Shown here piece by piece: positions 1-5,783 of a stretch of 18,838 nucleotides of DNA (positions within the stretch are counted from its first letter, which is position 1; each line of letters opens with the position of its first letter). Origin of the DNA: DATLXU01 sp035575515. GTDB lineage: Bacteria > Acidobacteriota > Blastocatellia > UBA7656. Where the stretch lies: contig DATLXU010000012.1 in the NCBI GenBank assembly GCA_035575515.1, forward strand, positions 1-18,838, in the 5' to 3' direction. The notes beneath the pieces were generated by a model that did not search any database, had not been told where the DNA came from, and was given only the letters and a program-made list of their open reading frames with translations. Both the position numbers and the translations under genes were made by a program.

Positions 1-1767
1 TCCCGACGCGCTTTGCCCGTCGCCGAAGTCCCATTTGTAGGAGACGATAGAGCCGTCCGGGTCGGATGCGCTGGCCGTGAAGTTTATCAAAAGCGGCGCG
101 ACGCCTGAGACCGCTGACGCCGCGATGCTAACCTGCGGCGGATAGTTTGAAGGAGGTTGAGCAGGCAATGTTTGACCTCCGATTGCAGCCGCAATCATCT
201 CCTGACTGGCTCCAATGTCCTGTCCATCTGTTCCTGCGTTCTTGTACGGGCTTGTGAGCAAAAGACTGTAGTTTGACGAAGCCGGATCAACGAAGCCAAC
301 ATCGCTTACAGATGCAGGAAAGAAATTTCCCGAAGGATAAATAGACGATGGACCGGCAATAATTACGTTCTTCACAAAGATGCAGGCGGGGAAGTAATAA
401 TTGAGCGAGTCGTTGCCCGGAGCGTGACCTGAGCCGATAACGCCATATTCGTTGTTGGGGGTTATGTTGTTGGTGTAAACGAATCCCGTTGACTGGCCGC
501 CGTCGGCAGTGACTATATTGCCGGTCTGAAACGCCGTGTTGTGGTCTATTTGAATGTCGGCGGGACCATCAATGATTAGAAAGAGCCTGCCGCTGCCTCC
601 CCACTGCGGGCCGCCTATGTTGTAAAAGAGATTGTTCCTGATCCTGAACCGCCTCGCCTGCTGGCTCGGATAGTTATAGTCGCGGCCAAGAAAGTGAACG
701 CCCGCAGCCGAGTTGCGCACGATATTGTTCGTGAAAGTTACATCCTGAACAACCGACCAGGGGGCGGTGCCTTCCTGATTGCGCGGCGTGAACAGAATGG
801 CGACGCCTGCCTGCCCATCAATCCAGTTGTTTTCGAATACGTTGCCGTCAACTAAAACGCGCTGCGCGTTCTTCAACTCGAAGATGTTTTTGACCGACCA
901 GTGAACGCCCGCGTAGCCTGGATTATATGGATTCCACGTGAGCGGCCTGGAGCAGAAGTTCCGCCGAAACTCTATGTCGGAAGGAACGAGGTTCGCTATC
1001 TTCGGATCAGCGCCGCCGAACATAATGTTCTCGCCCGCCGCTTCGAGATAATTATTGACTATCTTGAAAGGGCCAGGCCCGTTCCATCCGCCGATGGCCT
1101 GCGTATCGAAGCCAAGGCCGTGGCACTCAGAGATGTATGAGTCAATGACAGCCGTCGAGGCGCTGTTGAGCGCAACGCCGCGCGATACGTCGCCCGTTGT
1201 ATTGCCGTGAATGTAGCAGCGATCAATAACGAGATCGTGCGGGACCATAGCGAGCGAGTTCTGAGCGGCGCTCCCATCGCCAAGATTGACTATGCTGTAG
1301 TTGATGCTGACTGCCGGAGCGACGCCGATTTCAAGCCCGACAAGCCGGTAATGATGCGCTCCAGCCACAGTCGCAATTGCGGGAGCCGCGTTCGGCGTGA
1401 CTATCTTCGCCATGGCCGCCACCTCAGATGGAGAGACCCGCGTGCCTTCGGGCGCGATACCGTCCGTATTTGAGGTTCGAATGATTATCCAGTCGCTGCC
1501 GGTCCTGGCCGGAAGCTGAAAATTGCCGACGAAAACAGCGCCGGCCTGAAGCACGATTGTATCGCCGGGCTGCGCGAGGTTTAGGGCTGCCTGAAGATCG
1601 CCTCCGGCAGCGACAGTTCGTATTGTTCCACCGGTTGCCGGGTACGGAGTAGAAAGATAAATGCGCGGCAACTCAGGCTCGCTCGTCGTTTGAGCCTGCG
1701 TAATGGAGGGAATTCCAAAAACCAGAACGATTGCGCTTAAGCAGGCAACTGAGAAATATCTTTTCAT
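1..1767 (-). CDS. Secreted right-handed parallel beta-helix protein with PKD domain (partial, C-terminus beyond left edge)
   Basis: An uninterrupted minus-strand frame runs from the ATG at 1767 to base 1 (589 codons, no stop), so the C-terminus is outside the window. Residues 1-25 form a signal peptide (MKRYFSVACLSAIVLVFGIP, then a TQAQ cleavage region). Residues ~45-75 carry the 'AAGGDLQAALNLAQPGDTI' motif typical of the first turns of pectate-lyase/right-handed beta-helix proteins. The next ~400 residues contain repeated short strands with Asn ladders (FTNNIVRNS, FRIRNNLFYNIGG, IQIDHNTAF, FVYTNNITPNNEYG). From about residue 540 a PKD domain begins (ASAVSGVAPLLINFTASASD, then WDFGDG). The family includes polysaccharide lyases and surface carbohydrate-binding proteins; no catalytic residues can be assigned, so the substrate is unknown. 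Upstream AAAGGA, 3 nt before the ATG, is a plausible but close ribosome site. Secretion and fold are confident; enzymatic activity is not. Confidence 0.88.
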   Translation of the reverse strand, partial: MKRYFSVACLSAIVLVFGIPSITQAQTTSEPELPRIYLSTPYPATGGTIRTVAAGGDLQAALNLAQPGDTIVLQAGAVFVGNFQLPARTGSDWIIIRTSNTDGIAPEGTRVSPSEVAAMAKIVTPNAAPAIATVAGAHHYRLVGLEIGVAPAVSINYSIVNLGDGSAAQNSLAMVPHDLVIDRCYIHGNTTGDVSRGVALNSASTAVIDSYISECHGLGFDTQAIGGWNGPGPFKIVNNYLEAAGENIMFGGADPKIANLVPSDIEFRRNFCSRPLTWNPYNPGYAGVHWSVKNIFELKNAQRVLVDGNVFENNWIDGQAGVAILFTPRNQEGTAPWSVVQDVTFTNNIVRNSAAGVHFLGRDYNYPSQQARRFRIRNNLFYNIGGPQWGGSGRLFLIIDGPADIQIDHNTAFQTGNIVTADGGQSTGFVYTNNITPNNEYGVIGSGHAPGNDSLNYYFPACIFVKNVIIAGPSSIYPSGNFFPASVSDVGFVDPASSNYSLLLTSPYKNAGTDGQDIGASQEMIAAAIGGQTLPAQPPSNYPPQVSIAASAVSGVAPLLINFTASASDPDGSIVSYKWDFGDGQSASG

Positions 1768-2026
1768 AATTCCTTTACAAAAGTGTTCGATCTTCAATTG
1801 AGCTATCAACGGGTTTGGAGGCACACAAATACCTGCTCCTGCAGATCAGGAGGTTTGGCGATTTGGCGCTTGATGCCGGATCGGTGAGGGTTTCGGCACC
1901 TACTTAGTTTTGGGAGCGGTAGATACTCAGGGGGCTAAGTCTCAAACGATCAACGCGCAACTTCGCGCGACCGAACTAGAATCGTAAGCCACTTATATCT
2001 TCCACAAACTAACTGCCGAACTGAGC
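1768..2026 (-). promoter_or_regulatory. Candidate long structured 5' leader of the beta-helix gene
   Basis: If the promoter at 2027-2055 is used, the beta-helix mRNA has a leader of about 250 nt. On the transcribed minus strand this interval holds four potential stem-loops: 1954-1958 with 1965-1969 (CGCGC/GCGCG, 6-nt loop); 1902-1907 with 1935-1940 (ACTTAG/CTAAGT); 1872-1878 with 1894-1900 (seven pairs including one G-U, 15-nt loop); and 1836-1841 with 1847-1852 (CTCCTG/CAGGAG, 5-nt loop). I recognise no known riboswitch family here. Cyclic-di-GMP-I was considered, but its conserved core motif after the first hairpin is missing. A regulatory role is inference from length and helix density. 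Confidence 0.3.
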
Positions 2027-2175
2027 CTTATAAGAATGAAGGGCGCCAATTTCAATAAGACTCCAGAACGTAGCTTGTGGCTTTTGGCTATGTCAATAAT
2101 TCGCGGGAGCAGAGGGGCTATATCAGGAAGCACTGCAAAGACTGTGCCTACAGCAATTAACACGGTCACCGTCAT
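1993..2175 (-). CDS. Possible small hydrophobic protein (60 aa), uncertain
   Basis: A 60-codon ATG frame preceded by AGGA 9 nt upstream. Residues 1-27 are strongly hydrophobic (MTVTVLIAVGTVFAVLPDIA...), followed by a short basic stretch (KSHKLRSG) and a second hydrophobic segment (VLLKLAPFILIRLSS), so it could be a two-helix membrane miniprotein. I know no homologue. The same DNA also has an open frame on the plus strand (2036-2260) and contains the promoter-like boxes at 2027-2055, so this may be chance. Kept because its composition and start site are more protein-like than its neighbours. Confidence 0.25.
   Translation of the reverse strand: MTVTVLIAVGTVFAVLPDIAPLLPRIIDIAKSHKLRSGVLLKLAPFILIRLSSAVSLWKI
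2027..2055 (-). promoter_or_regulatory. Sigma-70-like promoter upstream of the beta-helix gene
   Basis: Read on the minus strand there is TTGAAA (2055-2050), a 17-nt spacer, and TATAAG (2032-2027), each 5/6 to the classical -35 and -10 boxes with ideal spacing. It points toward the gene starting at 1767. It also lies inside a small minus-strand ORF (1993-2175), so only one of the two may be real. Acidobacterial promoter consensus is less well documented than that of E. coli, so this is sequence-pattern evidence only. Confidence 0.45.
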
Positions 2176-2556
2176 CTGCGATGATCCTGTGTCGGAAGGT
2201 TATTTTGCTTATAATGTTGGCAGGTTACGTCAATATTCGCGTGCAAGATATGGTGTGTGACGACTGCTAACTATGATGCTCTCGCAATGATTTTTTACAT
2301 AATCCTAATTATGAGTGTGGCTGAAAACCTGTGGCATAAGACTCCACTTTGTGCAATTGAAGGCTATCTCGAAACCCCCCGCTCATGCGTTTGCTTGAAA
2401 GCAGTGAGTGTGCGAAGACCGGACACTTATCAGTAGCCTGGCAAAGAATAATCGCTTTGCTCACTGCAATGCGGGTATTAGGGGCAAATCGTTAATAGCA
2501 GTCTAGCAAGCCTTGATTACAAGATGGCGGTTTGCATTGTCTGATTTCTAATCGGA
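2176..2556. other. AT-richer stretch with no convincing gene
   Basis: No convincing coding frame is seen on either strand. Base composition drops to about 37% G+C at 2281-2340, clearly below the operons to the right. The only structured element is the inverted-repeat cluster at 2401-2467, listed separately. No insertion-sequence ends, direct repeats or tRNA-like sequence were found. Confidence 0.5.
2401..2467. ncRNA. Candidate three-way-junction RNA or inverted-repeat element
   Basis: An 8-bp perfect inverted repeat (GCAGTGAG 2401-2408, CTCACTGC 2460-2467) encloses two further inverted repeats: AGTGT/ACACT (2407-2411 with 2423-2427) and GCAAAG/CTTTGC (2441-2446 with 2455-2460). Shortening the outer stem to 6 bp lets all three helices form at once, giving a compact 67-nt three-way junction in a gene-free interval. 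The strand cannot be decided because the helices fold on either. It lacks tRNA hallmarks such as the TTCNA loop. This is a structure-based suggestion only. Confidence 0.2.
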
Positions 2557-2586
2557 TTGACAAGCAAATTTATGCGGAATTAGACT
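2557..2586 (+). promoter_or_regulatory. Promoter candidate for the small coiled-coil gene
   Basis: A perfect TTGACA at 2557-2562 is followed, after an 18-nt spacer, by TAGACT at 2581-2586 (4/6 to TATAAT). It lies 29 nt before the ATG at 2615 and in the right orientation, which supports transcription of the 2615-2908 ORF. Confidence 0.4.
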
Positions 2587-2614
2587 CAACGCGCAGGCAT
2601 GCGGCAAAAGACCT

Positions 2615-2908
2615 ATGGCGGTCGAAAGTATGTTCGGTTGTACGGGGGCTTGTAATCTCTTATGCTCCTCATCGGCCCCGTCATTCGCTATGAAAAAAAG
2701 AATCGCTGGAATAAAAGAGATCACCAGATTATTTGAGTCATTAGAAGCGGAACTGGACGAATTGGAGTTTTCCTACGACCTGCAGTTTAATTCGTCAGCC
2801 AATCTTCACGATAAGCTCCTGGCATCGAAAAGAGCGAAGGCGACATTCAAAAGAATTCGACGGTTGCGCGCGCGCATAGCAAAATCCCTGAACGGACTGA
2901 ACGACTAG
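2615..2908 (+). CDS. Small charged helical (coiled-coil-like) hypothetical protein
   Basis: A 97-codon frame. The first 25 residues (Cys/Ser/Gly-rich, MAVESMFGCTGACNLLCSSS) look unlike the rest. A second ATG at 2690 begins MKKRIAGIKEITRLFESLEA and yields a 72-aa protein that is almost entirely amphipathic helix with heptad-like Leu/Ile spacing and a very basic C-terminal third (KRAKATFKRIRRLRARIAKS). Neither start has a clear Shine-Dalgarno. I do not recognise a family. The basic C-terminus could bind nucleic acid or membrane, but that is speculation. A TTGACA-type promoter lies just upstream, and the gene precedes the PilZ gene with a 116-nt gap. Codon use is less GC-rich than in the operons to the right. 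Confidence 0.5.
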   Translation: MAVESMFGCTGACNLLCSSSAPSFAMKKRIAGIKEITRLFESLEAELDELEFSYDLQFNSSANLHDKLLASKRAKATFKRIRRLRARIAKSLNGLND

Positions 2909-2949
2909 GCTTCGGCTGCGTTGCCCACCAACTATCCTCACCCTAAAAG

Positions 2950-2967
2950 GCTTTCAAATTTGAAAGC
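2950..2967. promoter_or_regulatory. 18-bp perfect palindrome, likely operator, upstream of the PilZ gene
   Basis: GCTTTCAAATTTGAAAGC is a gapless perfect palindrome. With no loop it is a poor RNA hairpin but a classic dimeric-regulator site. It overlaps TTGAAA (2960-2965), which is 18 nt from TATTGG (2984-2989) and could be the -35 of a weak promoter for the gene at 3025. Binding there would be expected to block transcription. No candidate regulator is encoded nearby. Confidence 0.4.
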
Positions 2968-3024
2968 TCAATCTCATTTGCATTATTGGAAGTAGCAGGA
3001 CAAACCTGACTGCTGCGAGGCGCA

Positions 3025-3372
3025 ATGACTACGCTGAATGGTATTGGAATGTCGAGAGCGCAAAGCTACGTCGTTGACCGAAGGGAAGGGCGAAGATACA
3101 AATTGAACTGGCCTGTCAGGGTCAAGGGCATAGATTCCGCGTCAGCCTATTTTGAAGAGGTCGCAACATTACAAGCTCTGAGTTCCAGTGGCGCTTATGT
3201 CTACCTCGCAGCGTGCCCGCCGGTCGGATCAAGGCTGTCTGTTCGGATCCGATTGCCTCTCAAAAAAGAGGTCATGATGACTTATTCAGCCACAGTAGTT
3301 CGCGTCGAAAAAAAGCCGAGCGGAGTGGGCGTGGCTTTGAAGTTCGATACTTCCCGACCTGATTTCGAGTAG
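3025..3372 (+). CDS. PilZ-domain protein, degenerate c-di-GMP motif
   Basis: A 115-aa soluble protein matching a stand-alone PilZ domain in length. The N-terminal arginine motif is present (RREGRRYKL, residues 19-27), followed by beta-strand-rich sequence ending in 'TYSATVVRVEKKPSGVGVALKF', as in PilZ barrels. The second binding motif, normally (D/N)xSxxG, reads ALSSSG (residues 51-56): Ser53 and Gly56 are kept but the acidic or Asn position is Ala. PilZ proteins bind cyclic-di-GMP and control motility, polysaccharide export or type IV pili, and degenerate versions often act as protein adaptors. Start chosen at 3025 because GAGG lies 4 nt upstream; an internal ATG at 3049 is possible. An 18-bp palindrome sits 58 nt upstream. 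Fold confident, ligand binding uncertain. Confidence 0.8.
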   Translation: MTTLNGIGMSRAQSYVVDRREGRRYKLNWPVRVKGIDSASAYFEEVATLQALSSSGAYVYLAACPPVGSRLSVRIRLPLKKEVMMTYSATVVRVEKKPSGVGVALKFDTSRPDFE

Positions 3373-3492
3373 ATGCGCGATTCGGCAGCCGGTTTAGCAA
3401 TTCAAATTCTTAGCGCCCATTCTTTCTTCTTGCTTGCGGCTGCAACAAAACTTCGCGGCGATTCAGGGCGGTAGATGAACTGCATCAACCTT

Positions 3493-4221
3493 TTAATAGC
3501 TTAGCTGACCGCGATAGAGCATCTTCGGAACTTTGAAATTGACAAGCAGCCGCTGCATGTTTCTTGCGCCGCCTGCGTTACGATCAATCAAGGGAAAATT
3601 GAACTCGAATCGAACTTCTTTGTCTGCCGGGTCGACGACCTCTTTGCCGTTGACCGAGCGCGGGAAGATGAACTTGGCTCCGGTCCCGTCGGAGCTTGGC
3701 GGAAAGTATTCGCGCAATTCAATCCTGCCCAATCGCTGGCTTATGAGATAAACGTTCTGCTTTATCGTATCGGTTCGCGCGGTATCCAGAAACAGTTTCA
3801 TCTCGCGGTTGGTGTCATTATCATTAGAGGCAAAGTCCAGAGATATGATCACGCGGTCATTGACATCAAGATTCAGCGCGCGCTTGAAGCGGGAATCGAA
3901 GTCGCGGCGCTGGTCGTCGTTCATTTCGTCGTACTTGTTGAGGATTTGCATCATGCGAACATAGGCTTCGCGGACTGGAAGGGCAGAGAAGAATCTCACC
4001 GTGAATTTGTTATAGATTTCTTTGTTGCCCTGAAGTCCCGCGTCTCTCCCGCCCAGCAAAGTGGTCAGCGTCTCGCTGCGCGCCCACGGCGAATCGTTTA
4101 TGATTTTTAATACCTGACCGCGATTCCATTTCTCGAAAGGCTCATTCCAGAAATCCTGAGCGAGCGCGTGCGTAGTCAGGAACGATAAAAGAAATAGGCC
4201 AAGAATTCTTTTGCGAATCAT
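3493..4221 (-). CDS. Secreted hypothetical protein of the acidobacterial 'SPWA' type
   Basis: 242 aa with a signal peptide (MIRKRILGLFLLSFLTTHALAQ). The mature N-terminus reads 'EKWNRGQVLKIINDSPWARS', a tryptophan-rich opening that I associate with a recurrent family of secreted Acidobacteria proteins of unknown function. The middle (residues ~75-120) is helical, and the rest alternates strands, ending in basic/aromatic 'VPKMLYRGQLSY'. No enzyme motif, lipobox or transmembrane segment is visible beyond the signal. GGAG lies 10 nt before the ATG. It is transcribed divergently from the TPR operon, and its start overlaps (ATGA) the stop of a possible 42-aa ORF. Function unknown. Confidence 0.8.
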   Translation of the reverse strand: MIRKRILGLFLLSFLTTHALAQDFWNEPFEKWNRGQVLKIINDSPWARSETLTTLLGGRDAGLQGNKEIYNKFTVRFFSALPVREAYVRMMQILNKYDEMNDDQRRDFDSRFKRALNLDVNDRVIISLDFASNDNDTNREMKLFLDTARTDTIKQNVYLISQRLGRIELREYFPPSSDGTGAKFIFPRSVNGKEVVDPADKEVRFEFNFPLIDRNAGGARNMQRLLVNFKVPKMLYRGQLSY

Positions 4222-4346
4222 TTCAGATAGTCTCCGTCTATAAAGCCTGAGCTGAACCTGATCTCGATACCGATTGAGGGCTGGTATTCTATCACAGGAA
4301 CCGGCGCTTGGAACTTATAATTCGCTCTGATAAAATTGCTACCCAT
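4218..4346 (-). CDS. Possible 42-aa ORF coupled to the secreted hypothetical gene, uncertain
   Basis: An ATG frame (MGSNFIRANYKFQAPVPVIE...) of 42 codons ends in TGA overlapping the ATG of the next gene by four bases (ATGA). The C-terminal half (YQPSIGIEIRFSSGF) has strand-like alternation and looks like real protein. The frame stays open upstream to about 4478, but that part overlaps the start of the oppositely oriented TPR gene, so a longer gene is unlikely unless it is a relic. No clear ribosome site was found. It also covers the promoter proposed for the TPR operon. Confidence 0.2.
   Translation of the reverse strand: MGSNFIRANYKFQAPVPVIEYQPSIGIEIRFSSGFIDGDYLK
4308..4336 (+). promoter_or_regulatory. 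Sigma-70-like promoter for the TPR-CRTAC1-VWFA operon
   Basis: TTGGAA (4308-4313), a 17-nt spacer, and TAAAAT (4331-4336, 5/6 to consensus) precede the GTG start at 4386, giving a leader of about 43 nt. A second TATAAT at 4316-4321 lies within the spacer but has no good -35. This is the intergenic region between two divergent genes, where a promoter is expected. Confidence 0.45.
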
Positions 4347-4385
4347 CACTCTATCGAGAAACTCTAGCTCGACAGCAGGAAAACA

Positions 4386-5783
4386 GTGGTTTTTAAGCCG
4401 CAAAAAAGTAAGAAGCGGATTTGCGCGATCACTCTCGCGGCGATAATTCTCATTTCCGCTGCGACTGCAAGCGCGCAATCACCCGCTGCAACTGTCACGC
4501 TTAAAGAGGCGGCAGAACACTTAAAGACCGGCGACCTCGCGAAAGCCGAACATTCGCTCGAAAGATTGCTCAAGAAAAGGCCCAACCTCGCGGAGGCTGT
4601 CAGCCTGCTTGGTGTTGTGCGTGTCCAGCAACAACGCTTTCAAGAAGCCGAAGCCATGTTTCAACGCGCTCTCAAAATCAACCCGCGACTTGCTGGCGCA
4701 TACGTCAATCTTAGTTTTCTATATAAGCAGAACAATCAACAGCAGCGCGCGCTCGCCATCCTCGAACAGGCGGCGAAGCTTCTCCCGCTCGATGCCGATG
4801 TGCTGCACGCCCTTGCATTGCTGCGCGCAGATCGGGGCGAGTTCGCTCTTGCTGCAAAGACGCTGATGGCAATTCCCGCAAAAGACCGACCCGGTGATTA
4901 TTGGGAACTGCTCTCGCGTTTTTACATCACAGCCGGAGATTTCACGAAAGCCGAAGCGAGCCTGCGCGAGCAGCTTGCTCAAAAGCCGGATTCAATTTCG
5001 ACTTTGCGCCAGATGGCCGGAGTCGAGCTTAAATTGAACAACTCTCAACGCGCGTGGGAATACATGGCGCAGGCGCTAAGGCTGGCCCCGAACTCGCCCG
5101 AACTGCTATTTGAATTCGCTCAGTTGAGCCTGCAAGTGAACCTCGCGATGGAAGCCGTCATCGCTGCGCGCAAAGCTCTTATGCTTGAGCCTGACCGGCC
5201 TGAATACCTGCTCTTTCTCGGCAATGCGCTTTTGAGCACCGCAGATTTTCATGCGGCGCTTCCTGTGCTTCAACGCTACGTTGAGCTTAAGCCGCAGGAC
5301 GCGGCGGGCCGTTTATCGCTAGGCTGGCTGCTTTATCTCGAAAAAGATTTTGACAACGCTCGCCGCCAGCTTGAAGAAAGCTTACGGCTCAACCCTGAAC
5401 AGACAGACGCTTACTATCATCTGGGAATCATCGCCTATGAGACGGGCGATACGGCTCGCGCGCTTGAGTTGCTATCTCGCGTTGTAGAGCGAAAGTCGGA
5501 TGACGCACGCGCGCATCTTGGGCTGGGGATGGTTTACATAAGAGAGCATCAATACGAGAAGGCACGGCAGGCACTTGAGACTTCAGCTCAGTTGAACCCC
5601 GAAGAGCCGAAGGTTCATTATCAACTCGCTCAGGTTTATGCCCGCTCAGGCGATGAAGCGCGCGCGCAGTCGGAGCGCGAGCTTTATGAGGCGGCGCAGA
5701 AGAAAGTTGAAGAAAAGAATCGCATGAGCCTGCGCTTGCCTTTCTCGGCCTCTCAATCTGCTCCCAAACAAAGGCTTCAATGA
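4386..5783 (+). CDS. Secreted tetratricopeptide-repeat (TPR) protein, 465 aa
   Basis: Starts at GTG with AGGA 6 nt upstream; no in-frame ATG precedes the signal peptide (MVFKPQKSKKRICAITLAAI, then ATASAQS). From residue ~37 to ~440 the protein is a solenoid of about eleven 34-residue TPR units with canonical spacing (for example AEAMFQRALKINPRLAGAYV, ARRQLEESLRLNPEQTDAYY, ARQALETSAQLNPEEPKVHY). The tail (residues ~440-465) is basic and low in structure. TPR solenoids are protein-protein scaffolds; there is no catalytic domain and no haem motif. Its stop overlaps the start of the CRTAC1-family gene by four bases, so the two are probably translated together and may interact in the periplasm or at the cell surface. 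That partnership is inferred from operon structure. Confidence 0.92.
   Translation: MVFKPQKSKKRICAITLAAIILISAATASAQSPAATVTLKEAAEHLKTGDLAKAEHSLERLLKKRPNLAEAVSLLGVVRVQQQRFQEAEAMFQRALKINPRLAGAYVNLSFLYKQNNQQQRALAILEQAAKLLPLDADVLHALALLRADRGEFALAAKTLMAIPAKDRPGDYWELLSRFYITAGDFTKAEASLREQLAQKPDSISTLRQMAGVELKLNNSQRAWEYMAQALRLAPNSPELLFEFAQLSLQVNLAMEAVIAARKALMLEPDRPEYLLFLGNALLSTADFHAALPVLQRYVELKPQDAAGRLSLGWLLYLEKDFDNARRQLEESLRLNPEQTDAYYHLGIIAYETGDTARALELLSRVVERKSDDARAHLGLGMVYIREHQYEKARQALETSAQLNPEEPKVHYQLAQVYARSGDEARAQSERELYEAAQKKVEEKNRMSLRLPFSASQSAPKQRLQ

Noticed and set aside
1768..1900. Cyclic-di-GMP-I (GEMM) riboswitch in the beta-helix leader
   Set aside because: A 'CCAAACC' followed by a hairpin is reminiscent, but the conserved purine-rich core and GCAAAGCC-type element after the hairpin are missing.
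2401..2467. tRNA gene
   Set aside because: Size and multi-stem shape are similar, but there is no TTCNA T-loop, no anticodon arm geometry and only one closing stem plus two hairpins.
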